A stretch of DNA of 64,000 nt from Chryseobacterium gregarium DSM 19109. Its GTDB lineage: Bacteria > Bacteroidota > Bacteroidia > Flavobacteriales > Weeksellaceae. Below are positions 43,324 to 52,393 of the stretch, piece after piece. The position numbers were made by a program, and so were the translations under genes. The stretch's first letter is position 1. The number at the start of each line of letters is the position of its first letter. The DNA is taken from assembly GCF_000430845.1 (NCBI RefSeq), contig NZ_AUMU01000006.1:230124-294123 (forward strand), in the 5' to 3' direction. The notes beneath the pieces are model-generated. The model made no database searches, was not told the origin of the DNA, and was given only the letters and a program-made list of their open reading frames with translations.

Positions 43324-44853
43324 ATGAACAACGGTATCATTATATTGGATTTCGGTTCCCAGTACAACCAGCTTATCGGAAGAAGAATCCGTGAGATGGG
43401 TGTATATTCCGAAATTTTACCTTTCAACACGCCATTAGAAACTATTTTGGAAAGACAGCCGAGAGGCATCATCCTTTCCGGCGGTCCAAGCTCTGTGAAT
43501 GCAGAAAATGCCCACCTGGTAGAAAAAGAATTATACGAGCAGGGAATCCCCGTGCTGGGAATCTGCTACGGCATGCAGCTTACCGCACATCTTTTGGGCG
43601 GGAAAGTTCATAAAGGCGTAAAAGGCGAATACGGAAAGGCACACCTGGAAATTGTAAAAGAAAGTTCACTCTTAAAAGGCGTTGCCCAGGATTCCGTAGT
43701 CTGGATGAGCCATTTTGACGAAGTCGGGGAATTGCCTGCCGGATTTGAGCTCAATGCAAAATCAGGGGTAATCGCTTCTATTTCCAATGAAGATAAAAAG
43801 ATCTACTGCGTACAGTTCCATCCTGAAGTTTCCCATACGGAAGAAGGCGGGAAAATGCTGGAGAATTTTGTCTTTGCCATCTGTAATGCAGACAAAAACT
43901 GGAAACTGACCAATTATATTGAGAAAACAGTTTCGGAAATCCGCGAAAGGGTTGGGGAAAACAGAGTGATCCTCGGACTTTCGGGAGGCGTTGATTCTTC
44001 CGTAGCTGCCGTGTTGATCCATAAGGCAATCGGTGACCAGCTGACGTGTATATTCGTTGATACCGGTCTTTTAAGGAAAGATGAAGATGTAAAGGTAATG
44101 CAGAATTACGGCGAGCATTTTCATATGAACATCAAACTGGTGGATGCCAAAGAAAGGTTTTTATCCAAACTGGCCGGCGTTGATGATCCTGAAGCAAAAA
44201 GAAAGATCATCGGAAACGAGTTTGTTCACGTTTTTGATGAAGAGTCCCATAAAATTGAAGGCGCGAAGTTCCTGGCGCAGGGAACCATTTATCCTGATGT
44301 GATTGAAAGCCAGTCGGTGAACGGACCTTCGGCAGTGATTAAATCCCACCATAATGTTGGCGGGCTTCCGGAAGAAATGGAGTTCGAATTACTGGAGCCT
44401 TTAAGAGAATTATTTAAAGATGAAGTAAGAAAAGTAGGGGAGGAATTGGGGATCCCGCATCATCTGGTACATCGGCATCCTTTTCCCGGCCCGGGCCTGG
44501 GAATCAGGATTCTAGGAGCCGTTGATGCTGAGAAAGTGAAAATCCTTCAGGAAGCGGATGATATTTTCATCGAAGAATTATATAAAAATGACCTGTACGA
44601 AAAAGTTTCCCAGGCTTTTGTTGTGCTTCTTCCCGTAAAATCTGTAGGGGTAATGGGCGATGAAAGAACCTATGAATACACTGCAGTGGTGCGTTCTGCC
44701 AATACCATCGACTTCATGACGGCAACCTGGAGCAGGCTTCCTTATGAATTTTTAGATACCGTTTCCAGCAGAATCATCAATGAAGTAAGAGGAATTAACC
44801 GCGTAGCTTATGATATTTCAAGCAAACCGCCGGCAACAATTGAGTGGGAATAA
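43324..44853 (+). CDS. guaA: glutamine-hydrolysing GMP synthase
   Basis: This encodes 509 residues. It converts XMP to GMP. The N-terminal class I glutamine amidotransferase has IILSGGPSSV, the nucleophile Cys in LGICYGMQL and QFHPEVSHTEEGG with the His-Glu pair. The ATP pyrophosphatase has the PP-loop LSGGVDSSVAA (about 220-230). The dimerisation domain ends in SSKPPATIEWE, a standard GMP synthase C terminus. A strong terminator follows. Confidence 0.97.
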   Translation: MNNGIIILDFGSQYNQLIGRRIREMGVYSEILPFNTPLETILERQPRGIILSGGPSSVNAENAHLVEKELYEQGIPVLGICYGMQLTAHLLGGKVHKGVKGEYGKAHLEIVKESSLLKGVAQDSVVWMSHFDEVGELPAGFELNAKSGVIASISNEDKKIYCVQFHPEVSHTEEGGKMLENFVFAICNADKNWKLTNYIEKTVSEIRERVGENRVILGLSGGVDSSVAAVLIHKAIGDQLTCIFVDTGLLRKDEDVKVMQNYGEHFHMNIKLVDAKERFLSKLAGVDDPEAKRKIIGNEFVHVFDEESHKIEGAKFLAQGTIYPDVIESQSVNGPSAVIKSHHNVGGLPEEMEFELLEPLRELFKDEVRKVGEELGIPHHLVHRHPFPGPGLGIRILGAVDAEKVKILQEADDIFIEELYKNDLYEKVSQAFVVLLPVKSVGVMGDERTYEYTAVVRSANTIDFMTATWSRLPYEFLDTVSSRIINEVRGINRVAYDISSKPPATIEWE

Positions 44854-44946
44854 TGGTATATTAATGATTACACTCATAAAAGAAATAAAATATTACTGTT
44901 AGATTTGTAATTCGAAATAATTTTTTTTCATCATTTGTGTTTTTAT

Positions 44947-44973
44947 CCTCCCTTTTTTAAGGGAGGTTTTTTT
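44947..44973 (+). terminator. intrinsic terminator of guaA
   Basis: CCTCCCTT and AAGGGAGG pair around TTTT and are followed by seven T's. Confidence 0.8.
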
Positions 44974-45117
44974 ATTTGTATCTGGGGCATATCAGGTTAT
45001 TGTTTCGAGTAATAATAAGTATTTTGCCGGGCAATATATTTTCGTTTCCCTGCTTAAGTTCCGTAATAACTTTTACCCCTTGGAAATTTTCCTTAAATTT
45101 AGATAAAATTATATCAG

Positions 45118-46617
45118 ATGCAAATTGAAACAAGGCCGCTTACCGTGCAGGATTACGATGGGCTGGTCGAAACGATGAGGCGTGCTTATCCCCAGATGTC
45201 GGAGTATGTCTGGTCCAAGAAAAGTATAGAAAAACTAACCAAAATATTTCCTAAAGGCCAGATCTGTATTACGGTAGACGGAAAACTGGCTGCTGTGGCG
45301 CTTTCCATTATCGTAAATTATGATGAGTTCGGGGATGACCATACCTACAGTGACATCACAGGAAATTATACCTTCAATACCCATTTGTCAACAGGGAATG
45401 TCCTGTACGGCATTGAGGTTTTCGTAGATCCTGAATTCCGTGAACTGCGCCTGGGAAGAAGATTGTACGACGCAAGGAAAGAACTGTGCGAATTACTGAA
45501 TTTAAAATCGATTATTTTAGGCGGAAGGATCCCGAATTACCATAAGCACAGCGAACTTTCGCCCAGGGAATATATTCGCCGGGTACGTGATAAGGAGCTT
45601 TATGATCCCGTTCTTTCTTTTCAGCTTTCCAATAACTTTCTGCCAATCAAGGTGTTGAAAGGGTATCTCCCCGAAGATGAATCCTCCCATGAAAATGCAG
45701 TACTGCTCCAGTGGAACAATATTTACTACAGCAAGAAGCCGAATACGATGCAGGACAGTATCATCCGTTTAGGCCTGGTCCAGTGGCAGATGAGGCATTT
45801 TAAGGACATTGATGCTTTTTATGAGCAGGTTGAGTTTTTTGTAAATGTGATGGGCGATTATAAATCGGACTTCGTACTTTTCCCGGAGCTGTTCAATACG
45901 CCTTTGCTGGCCCCTTTCAACAAGCTTTCGGAGCGTGACAGCATGATAGAACTGGCCAAACTGACTTCGGAAATCAGGATGAAAATTTCAGATCTGGCGA
46001 TCAGCTATAATGTCAATATCATTTCCGGAAGCATGCCGGTTTTTGAAAACAATGAACTGTATAACGTCAGTTATCTCCTTCATCGTGACGGCAGGATAGA
46101 TGAATACCGTAAAATCCATATCACCCCGAACGAAAGAAAATATTACGGGATGAAGGGCGGAAATGAAATCAAAGTATTTGATACCGACTGCGGAAAGATA
46201 GGCCTGGTCATCTGTTATGATGTGGAGTTCCCGGAACTTCCGAGAATCCTGGCTGATCAGGGCATGAAAATACTATTCGTCCCTTACCTTACCGATACCC
46301 AGAATGCATACATACGGGTCCGCCACTGTGCAGCGGCAAGAGCCATTGAAAATGAATGTTACGTAGCCATTGCCGGCTGTGTCGGAAATTTGCCGGGCGT
46401 AAATAATATGGACATCCAGTTTGGCCAGGCGGCTGTTTTTACCCCATCGGATTTCCCTTTCCCGTCGAATGCCGTTAAAGGGGAAGCTACACCGAATACG
46501 GAAATGACCCTAATTGTGGATGTAGACCTAAATCTTCTGAAAGACCTTCACCATCATGGTTCTGTGCAGGTGATGAAAGACCGGAGAAAAGATTTGTATG
46601 ATACCTACCTGCGGTAA
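45118..46617 (+). CDS. GNAT acetyltransferase-nitrilase fusion protein
   Basis: This encodes 499 residues. Residues 1-205 are a GNAT domain (TRPLTVQDYDGLVETMRRAY, GIEVFVDPEFRELRLGRRLYD). Residues about 220-499 are a carbon-nitrogen hydrolase with the full catalytic set: Glu in DFVLFPELFN, Lys in EYRKIHITPNE and Cys in GLVICYDVEFPEL. The two activities are joined in one chain, as in other Bacteroidota homologues. The substrate is unknown; an amide whose amine is then acetylated, or the reverse, would fit. It is monocistronic between two terminators. Confidence 0.9.
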   Translation: MQIETRPLTVQDYDGLVETMRRAYPQMSEYVWSKKSIEKLTKIFPKGQICITVDGKLAAVALSIIVNYDEFGDDHTYSDITGNYTFNTHLSTGNVLYGIEVFVDPEFRELRLGRRLYDARKELCELLNLKSIILGGRIPNYHKHSELSPREYIRRVRDKELYDPVLSFQLSNNFLPIKVLKGYLPEDESSHENAVLLQWNNIYYSKKPNTMQDSIIRLGLVQWQMRHFKDIDAFYEQVEFFVNVMGDYKSDFVLFPELFNTPLLAPFNKLSERDSMIELAKLTSEIRMKISDLAISYNVNIISGSMPVFENNELYNVSYLLHRDGRIDEYRKIHITPNERKYYGMKGGNEIKVFDTDCGKIGLVICYDVEFPELPRILADQGMKILFVPYLTDTQNAYIRVRHCAAARAIENECYVAIAGCVGNLPGVNNMDIQFGQAAVFTPSDFPFPSNAVKGEATPNTEMTLIVDVDLNLLKDLHHHGSVQVMKDRRKDLYDTYLR

Positions 46618-46618
46618 A

Positions 46619-46653
46619 TAAAAAAAGAATGCAATTTTGCATTCTTTTTTTTG
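46619..46653. terminator. bidirectional terminator between the fusion gene and the peptide gene
   Basis: AAAAAAAGAATGCAA pairs with TTGCATTCTTTTTTT around TT. A-runs and T-runs on both sides serve both convergent genes. Confidence 0.75.
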
Positions 46654-46667
46654 TTATATCAATATTC

Positions 46668-46823
46668 TTAACGGTATTGAGGGCAGATGACAGCCGGACA
46701 GATTAATCCGGGACATCTCGGTCTTCCGTCATCCGGACAGCATTTGTTGGAACAGTTTTTAATGATTCCGCTTCCTGCTATACTTTTCATCTGGTTTCTT
46801 GAGATTTTCTTTAAATTTTTCAT
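46668..46823 (-). CDS. bacteriocin-like cysteine-rich leader peptide
   Basis: A 51-codon ORF from the ATG at 46823 encodes a leader MKNLKKISRNQMKSIAGSG and a core with six cysteines at residues 24, 28, 29, 37, 42 and 47, ending CPAVICPQYR. The leader matches the MKNLKKLSREQLKxIxGG-type start of small bacteriocin-like peptides of Chryseobacterium that resemble double-glycine leader RiPP precursors. A GSG takes the GG place. No maturation, transport or immunity gene lies nearby, so function is unproven. A bidirectional terminator lies 15 bases past the stop, and a TATATTTA box upstream is a possible promoter. It is too short for usual gene finders but well supported by leader and context. Confidence 0.72.
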   Translation of the reverse strand: MKNLKKISRNQMKSIAGSGIIKNCSNKCCPDDGRPRCPGLICPAVICPQYR

Positions 46824-47066
46824 AACGTTATTATTTGATAATTAATTTTTAAATATAAACATTTTATCTGCATTATTCTATGTAAAGAGAATTATTCTTT
46901 CAATTAAAATTTTAAATATTACAGGCATGCCATTCAGGATTGTAATATACAGCAATCGTCCTGGCTCATTCGGGCTGGAAACTGAGAATCTATTTGTTGT
47001 ATAGGGATAGTATTTGAAGGTGCTATCACACAGCAACATCTTATTTTTTTTGTATTTTTATACATT

Positions 47067-48716
47067 ATGTTTGATAAACAGCAAAGAAAACTGAAAAGAT
47101 CTGCCCGGCTTATTTCCGTATTAAGCAAATACGGTTTTAAAGATCTTTTGGCCAGGATGAACAACGGGAATAAATCGGTGGAAATTTCCCGGAATCCAGA
47201 TGAAATTATTTCAAAAGGCACCGTGTATGAAAGAATCCGGCTGGTCCTGGAAGAACTTGGGCCGACTTTTGTAAAACTCGGCCAGACGTTCAGCAACCGG
47301 GAAGACCTGCTTCCCCCTGAACTTATCCAGGAGCTCCAGAAGCTTCAGGACAAAGTGGATACGGTGGATACGGATGTGGAAGAAATCATGGAATCCGAAT
47401 TCAATATCACCGTTGCAGATCATTTTCTCAACATTGAAAAACATCCTTTGGCAACGGCTTCGATTGCACAGGTTTATAAAGCGGTTCTGGCTGACGGGAC
47501 GGATGTTATTTTAAAAATCAAGAAACCGGATGTCCAGAGCATTATAGAAGATGATTTGCTGCTGATTAAAGATCTTGAAAAACTGGTGTCGTCCTACTCG
47601 GAAATAGGAGAGAAACTGAACCTGAAGCAGGCCATCTACACCTTTGAAAAATCGCTCCTCGAAGAAGTATCGCTGATCAATGAAAAGGAAAATATCCTGC
47701 AGTTCAGAAGGAACTTTAAAAACCATAAAGAAACGTACGTCCCCGAAGTATACGAAGAGTTCTCCAACAATACGGTGCTGTGCATGGAATTTATCGACGG
47801 CATCAAGGTGACGGATAAAGCCGGCCTTTTAGAGCATCATCTTGATCCGGTTACCATTTCCGAGGTGGGATTGAGGCTGTTTGTCTCTCAGATTTTGGAT
47901 TACGGTTTTTTCCATGCCGATCCGCATGCCGGGAATATTTTAGTGCAGAAAAACGGCAAGGTTGTCTTTATTGATTTCGGAGCGGTAGGAAAAATTCCGC
48001 CGAATGATAAAGAGGTTCTCGAAAACCTGATTGTAAGCTTCGTGGCGAAAAATCCCCATAAAATTGTCCGCTATCTTAAAAAAATGGCGGTAAGCTACCA
48101 GATTCCGGATGACAAACGGTTTGAAAATGACGTAGAGGATATCCTTAATTTTGTTCACAGCACCTCGTTAAAAGAAATTAACCCGCAGTCGGTCATCAAC
48201 AAGATGAAAGATGTACTGAAAGACAACCGCCTGTACATGCCGGATTACTTTTATCTTCTGTTTAAAGGGATCGGCCTGATTGAAGGGGTCGGAAGGACCA
48301 TTAATCCTGATCTTGATGTCGTAAAAAGTCTTCATCCCTACACGAAGAAAATATTCGCTAAAAAGATCAGCCCGAAAAATATAGTAAAAACGGGAATGGA
48401 CCGGATGATGAGCTTCACGGATACGATGGATGAGATCCCGAAGGAGCTGCGTTCCGTACTGCAGAAGCTTGATGAAAATAAATTTACGGTTACAAGTGAG
48501 ATCAAGAACATTGAAAAAACAAACCAGCTTATAAAATCAGGGATTGTCAATATGATGCTAGCTATGGTTTTAGGCGCCAATATGATTGCCACGGCTATCG
48601 TCTTTGTTTCAGAATCAGGTCCTAAAATCGGGGAAATGTCTTTAGTGGCATTGTCAGGATTCATCTTTTCAGTGGTGTTGATCATCATTATCCTGCTGAG
48701 GGTTACAAGGAAATAA
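47067..48716 (+). CDS. AarF/UbiB family atypical kinase
   Basis: This encodes 549 residues. It shows the UbiB/ABC1 kinase set: the KxGQ motif in PTFVKLGQTFSNREDLLP (about 70-86), the Ala-rich loop ATASIAQVYKA, the ExD motif in SLINEKEN, and the catalytic FHADPHAGNILV and VFIDFGAVG (the DFG motif). Two C-terminal hydrophobic helices anchor it in the inner membrane. Family members support quinone biosynthesis or lipid homeostasis; in this menaquinone-based group the exact role is unknown. The gene starts two bases from the start of an antisense ORF that I reject. Confidence 0.92.
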   Translation: MFDKQQRKLKRSARLISVLSKYGFKDLLARMNNGNKSVEISRNPDEIISKGTVYERIRLVLEELGPTFVKLGQTFSNREDLLPPELIQELQKLQDKVDTVDTDVEEIMESEFNITVADHFLNIEKHPLATASIAQVYKAVLADGTDVILKIKKPDVQSIIEDDLLLIKDLEKLVSSYSEIGEKLNLKQAIYTFEKSLLEEVSLINEKENILQFRRNFKNHKETYVPEVYEEFSNNTVLCMEFIDGIKVTDKAGLLEHHLDPVTISEVGLRLFVSQILDYGFFHADPHAGNILVQKNGKVVFIDFGAVGKIPPNDKEVLENLIVSFVAKNPHKIVRYLKKMAVSYQIPDDKRFENDVEDILNFVHSTSLKEINPQSVINKMKDVLKDNRLYMPDYFYLLFKGIGLIEGVGRTINPDLDVVKSLHPYTKKIFAKKISPKNIVKTGMDRMMSFTDTMDEIPKELRSVLQKLDENKFTVTSEIKNIEKTNQLIKSGIVNMMLAMVLGANMIATAIVFVSESGPKIGEMSLVALSGFIFSVVLIIIILLRVTRK

Positions 48717-48811
48717 AGGCTTTTTTAAAGATTGCTGTATGTAACCATTCTTCAATTTTCCTGTATTATGTTTATACCTCACATGCGCATAATTGCAAAA
48801 AATTAATTGCT

Positions 48812-48819
48812 TATCTTTG
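48812..48819 (+). promoter_or_regulatory. -7 promoter box of the DEAD-box gene, leaderless geometry
   Basis: TATCTTTG matches TAnnTTTG. Only four bases (CAAA) separate it from the ATG at 48824, so the mRNA should start at or near the start codon. Confidence 0.6.
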
Positions 48820-48823
48820 CAAA

Positions 48824-50176
48824 ATGGATAAACTCACTTTTGCAGATTTTGACCTGCCTGTTAAAATTCTTGATGTTTTAGCAGATTTAGAATTGTTTGA
48901 GCCGACACCGATTCAGGAAAAAAGTATAGGCCCTATACTTTCCGGAAGGGATGTGATGGGAATTGCACAGACCGGTACCGGAAAAACATTAGCTTATCTT
49001 TTACCTGTCCTAAAAACCTGGAAGTACAACAAAAACGGGAATCCAACGATTGTTGTTTTGGTTCCGACCAGGGAATTGGTGGTTCAGGTAACGGAAATTG
49101 TCGAGAAGTTAACAGAGAATATTACTGCAAGAGTTATCGGGATTTATGGAGGAAAAAACATTAATACCCAAAAACTTTTATTTAATAACGGATGTGATAT
49201 TTTAGTAGGCACACCGGGAAGGATTATGGATCTTGCCATTGATAACGCCATTTCACTGAAAGAGGTTCAGAAGCTGATTATCGACGAATTTGATGAGATG
49301 CTCAACTTAGGTTTCAGGCCGCAGCTGACCCATATTTTTGAAATGATGAGAGATAAGAGGCAGAATATACTTTTTTCAGCCACCATGACAGATGCTGTGG
49401 ATGAAATGCTGGATCAGTATTTTGCAGGCCCGATTGAAATTTCCCTGGCAAAATCCGGTACGCCGCTTGAAAAAATTGAACAGACGGCCTATAAGGTAGA
49501 AAACTTTAATACCAAGATTAATCTTCTTGAATATTTGCTGAAAACCAATGCAGAGATGTCCAAAGTTTTGATTTTCACAAACAATAAAAAGAATTCAGAT
49601 CTTTTATTTACGAAAATCAGTGAGCTTTTCCCTGATCAGTTTGATGTGATCCACTCCAATAAATCCCAGAACTACAGGCTCAAAGCCATGAAAAGTTTTG
49701 AGAAAGAACAGATCAGAGGCCTGATTACAACAGATGTTATGGCGAGAGGTCTGGATATTTCAGATATTACCCATGTCATCAACTTTGAAACCCCCGATAT
49801 TCCGGAACAGTATATCCACAGGATCGGTAGAACGGGTAGGGCAGATAAAAACGGAATAGCCATCACGTTTGTGACCAAGAAAGAAGAACCTTTGATTCTT
49901 GATATCGAACTCCTGATGGATAAAGAATTAACCTTCATTGATTTCCCTGCGGAAGTGAAGGTAAACCCTAAGAAGATCGCTTCTGAAGAAGAACTGGTGA
50001 TCATGAAAAATCCGGTACAGGTGAAACTATATGATGGCGGAGGTGCTTTCCATGAGAAAAAGGACAAAAACAAAAAAGAAAACTGGGGCGGCCCTTCAAA
50101 AAGAAAAGAACCTAAAAAATTCGGAGCCAACAGAGCGCAGCAAAAAGCAATCTCGAAATCTAAAAAGAAGAAATAA
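48824..50176 (+). CDS. DEAD-box RNA helicase with a DEFD motif
   Basis: This encodes 450 residues. Q motif FEPTPIQEKS, Walker A AQTGTGKT (48-55), PTRELVVQV, GTPGR, the motif II variant IIDEFDEML instead of DEAD, SAT, TTDVMARGLDI and HRIGRTGR are in order. The C-terminal 60 residues are basic and Lys-rich (KEPKKFGANRAQQKAI), as in RNA-binding tails of RhlE/CsdA-type helicases. It unwinds RNA with ATP, likely in ribosome assembly or cold adaptation. A promoter box ends four bases before the ATG. Confidence 0.93.
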   Translation: MDKLTFADFDLPVKILDVLADLELFEPTPIQEKSIGPILSGRDVMGIAQTGTGKTLAYLLPVLKTWKYNKNGNPTIVVLVPTRELVVQVTEIVEKLTENITARVIGIYGGKNINTQKLLFNNGCDILVGTPGRIMDLAIDNAISLKEVQKLIIDEFDEMLNLGFRPQLTHIFEMMRDKRQNILFSATMTDAVDEMLDQYFAGPIEISLAKSGTPLEKIEQTAYKVENFNTKINLLEYLLKTNAEMSKVLIFTNNKKNSDLLFTKISELFPDQFDVIHSNKSQNYRLKAMKSFEKEQIRGLITTDVMARGLDISDITHVINFETPDIPEQYIHRIGRTGRADKNGIAITFVTKKEEPLILDIELLMDKELTFIDFPAEVKVNPKKIASEEELVIMKNPVQVKLYDGGGAFHEKKDKNKKENWGGPSKRKEPKKFGANRAQQKAISKSKKKK

Positions 50177-50191
50177 TTATCATACAGAACA

Positions 50192-50223
50192 AAAAACTCC
50201 CGGTTTAATACCGGGAGTTTTTG
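50192..50223. terminator. bidirectional terminator
   Basis: AAAAACTCCCGGT and ACCGGGAGTTTTT form a 13-bp perfect stem around TTAAT. It serves the DEAD-box gene and the convergent TPR gene. Confidence 0.82.
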
Positions 50224-51195
50224 TTATTTAAAAACAATTTTATTTTTTTGTAAAATTTCTTTGAACTTATCTGCTTTGCCGTCATCTTTCATTTTTTTGT
50301 AAATGTAACCGATTATGGTTTGAGCATCAGTTCGATAGGGTGATTTTTGATCAGTATAAATATTATATGCCTTTGCTATATAATCTAGAGCTTTCTCATT
50401 GTCTTTTAGATAGTCGTAATAAATCTGTCCGATTCCGTAATATACCTCTGCATCACCCGGATGTACTTTATCAAGGTTTAGATAGGAATTGATTGCTTTT
50501 TGATATTCCTTCTTATAAATATAGGCATAAGCGATATTTTGAAGAGGCATTTTACCTTTAGGATCAATTTCAAGAGATTTGTTATAAGCAGCTATTGCAT
50601 TATCATATTCCCCGATGCGTCTGTAGCAGAGTCCCATATTGTCCCAGGCATAGATGAAATTCTGATCTTTTTCCACTGCAGATTTATAGTTTTTAATTGC
50701 TTCTCTCCAATCTTCTTTTTTGGAAGCTTCAATGGCTTTATTATAAAAATCAATGGCTTCTGAATTTTTAGACATTAAATCACTCTTGCTTTCTGCTGAA
50801 TTTACTAAGCGTTTAAGCCTTGAACAATTTTGCATTAAATAATTTTCAATTTTATTATAAGCTTTCTTGTAATCGTCTGATTGTGGATTTGAATTAATAG
50901 TGATGTCAGCTTTTTTACCTTTGATATTTCCATTTTCAATATCAGCGCTTGTTTTTTCTATAGCATTTGCCATGGAGTAGGTAAATACATTCTTATCAAT
51001 ACATGAACTAATCTCACGATTTACCGAATCTTTGATTTTATTGTATCCGTTAATAGAATCAATACATTTACAGGATTCTTCAGAAAGCTCTTTCAGAATT
51101 TGTTGGGCCGATGCCAGTCCGTCTTTCTTATTCTGTGTAAAAAATACAGAGCAAATGAAAATAGGAATTAAAATGATTATTCGTTTTTTTATCAT
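50224..51195 (-). CDS. exported TPR protein
   Basis: This encodes 323 residues from the ATG at 51195. The signal peptide is MIKKRIIILIPIFICSVFF, then TQNKK. The central part has two cysteines (EESCKCID) in a helical region. From about residue 150 on, four TPR repeats appear: AIDFYNKAIEASKKEDW, YAWDNMGLCYRRIGEYDNAI, IAYAYIYKKEYQKAINSYL and YYGIGQIYYDYLKDNEKAL. TPRs mediate protein-protein contacts in the periplasm. It lies eight bases after the SGNH gene on the same strand, so they share an operon. Confidence 0.85.
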   Translation of the reverse strand: MIKKRIIILIPIFICSVFFTQNKKDGLASAQQILKELSEESCKCIDSINGYNKIKDSVNREISSCIDKNVFTYSMANAIEKTSADIENGNIKGKKADITINSNPQSDDYKKAYNKIENYLMQNCSRLKRLVNSAESKSDLMSKNSEAIDFYNKAIEASKKEDWREAIKNYKSAVEKDQNFIYAWDNMGLCYRRIGEYDNAIAAYNKSLEIDPKGKMPLQNIAYAYIYKKEYQKAINSYLNLDKVHPGDAEVYYGIGQIYYDYLKDNEKALDYIAKAYNIYTDQKSPYRTDAQTIIGYIYKKMKDDGKADKFKEILQKNKIVFK

Positions 51196-51203
51196 GGTTA
51201 AAA

Positions 51204-51860
51204 TTATTTCATATAAGGAACCATGACCGAAGTCCAGAGCTGATATCCTTCCGGTGTCATGTGGAGCATGTCTTCCACAAAAAGATCTTTTCTTATTTTC
51301 CCGTCAGCACCCCGCATGATTTCTGTAATATCGATGAAGGCTGAATTAGGCTGCTTTTTCATAAAAGCGGCTATCTTTTTATTGGCCTCTTTCATCTGTG
51401 GCCAGAGTTTTTCGCGGCTCGGAGAATACTTGATGGAAATGTAGTCTACTTCAATTTTCGGAAATCGGGATCTGATTTTTTTATACAATGTTTTAAACCG
51501 TTCAACCACGACACCGGCCTTAAGCTTGTCATCATCTGCGAAATCGTTTTCCCCGCAATACACGATAATCTGCTTGGGCTGGTAAGGATTTAAGAGATCA
51601 TCGGCATAATCATTAAGATCGGTTAATCTTGAGCCTCCGAAACCTCTGTTGATGATGGTTTTATCCGGAAAGTAATCGTTAACATCAGTCCATTTGGTAA
51701 AGGATGAGCTTCCGATCAAGAGAATGGCATTTTTCGGCGGCGGCGTTTCGCGGTCGGTTTTTTTGAAATTCTGGATGTCCTGCCAGAACATCGGTTTTTT
51801 TTCCTGTGAAAAGAAAAGGGCAAAGGTCAGCAATAGAAATGCGGTTAACGTCTTCTTCAT
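51204..51860 (-). CDS. SGNH/GDSL family lipase-esterase
   Basis: This encodes 218 residues from the ATG at 51860, where the signal peptide (MKKTLTAFLLLTFALFF, then SQEKK) begins. Block I is ILLIGSSSFTKWTD with the catalytic Ser in a GSSS variant of GDS; block II is NRGFGGSRLTDL; block III is YCGENDFADD with the Gly-Asn of SGNH; block V is DMLHMTPEGYQLW with the Asp-His pair. It is an exported hydrolase on esters or carbohydrate esters. The substrate is unknown. It precedes the TPR gene in one unit. Confidence 0.9.
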   Translation of the reverse strand: MKKTLTAFLLLTFALFFSQEKKPMFWQDIQNFKKTDRETPPPKNAILLIGSSSFTKWTDVNDYFPDKTIINRGFGGSRLTDLNDYADDLLNPYQPKQIIVYCGENDFADDDKLKAGVVVERFKTLYKKIRSRFPKIEVDYISIKYSPSREKLWPQMKEANKKIAAFMKKQPNSAFIDITEIMRGADGKIRKDLFVEDMLHMTPEGYQLWTSVMVPYMK

Positions 51861-51897
51861 TTTTAACAATCTGGTTTTATATTAAAATTCTTTTCCA

Positions 51898-51925
51898 TAA
51901 AAAACTCCCGGAAAATTTCGGGAGT
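51898..51925 (-). terminator. intrinsic terminator of the lipocalin gene
   Basis: On the minus strand ACTCCCGAAA and TTTCCGGGAGT pair and are followed by TTTTTTATGG. It separates the lipocalin gene from the SGNH-TPR unit. Confidence 0.7.
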
Positions 51926-51931
51926 CTGATG

Positions 51932-52393
51932 TTATCTTTTGTATGAGATATACGTTGCATCTACAATTTCATCTCCGTCTTCATCAATGTTTCCGAACAT
52001 CTGCTTCAGTCTCATCTCAGAACTTGTGAGAATGACCACTTTGTATTTCCTGGAGCTGTCATTGTTGTATTTAATGGTCAGTTCCTTGGTCTCGGCATTG
52101 TAATCATACGTTCCTTCTGTTTTAGCACTGAGCTGGCAATCTGTACCGGTTCCGGAATAAGCTGAATACGCTGCATAATAATCTGTTCTGTATTCAGTAA
52201 TATTTTTTGCAGAGCAGCCTGTAGGAACAGAAGTCCCAATTACCGTTTTATCGTCTTTTCCGGAAACAACTTCTGTTTTGGTGGTTTTCCACTCACCTTT
52301 CATCATATCCAATTCATAACCCTGGATATCATCATCTTCACAAGAAGTAAGTGCTAATGCTGAAAAGGCAAATAAGAGTAACTGTTTTTTCAT
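51932..52393 (-). CDS. lipocalin-like lipoprotein
   Basis: This encodes 153 residues from the ATG at 52393; an earlier TTG at 52399 is less likely. The lipoprotein signal is MKKQLLLFAFSALALTSC. The mature part opens with MMKGEWKTTKTEVVSG, the GxW motif of lipocalin-like Bacteroidota lipoproteins, and continues as an eight-strand pattern (TYDYNAETKELTIKY, KVVILTSSEMRLKQ). It is an envelope protein that may bind small hydrophobic ligands. The ligand and role are unknown. It is a single-gene unit with its own terminator. Confidence 0.82.
   Translation of the reverse strand: MKKQLLLFAFSALALTSCEDDDIQGYELDMMKGEWKTTKTEVVSGKDDKTVIGTSVPTGCSAKNITEYRTDYYAAYSAYSGTGTDCQLSAKTEGTYDYNAETKELTIKYNNDSSRKYKVVILTSSEMRLKQMFGNIDEDGDEIVDATYISYKR

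Noticed and set aside
46934..47065. Minus-strand ORF of 43 codons with cysteine clusters (IRCCCVIAP, DDCCILQS) next to the bacteriocin-like peptide
   Set aside because: It is the tail of a longer antisense frame of the UbiB-family gene, has no leader like its neighbour's, and its frame depends on an eight-base homopolymer. The alternative frame is open too, so chance is more likely.
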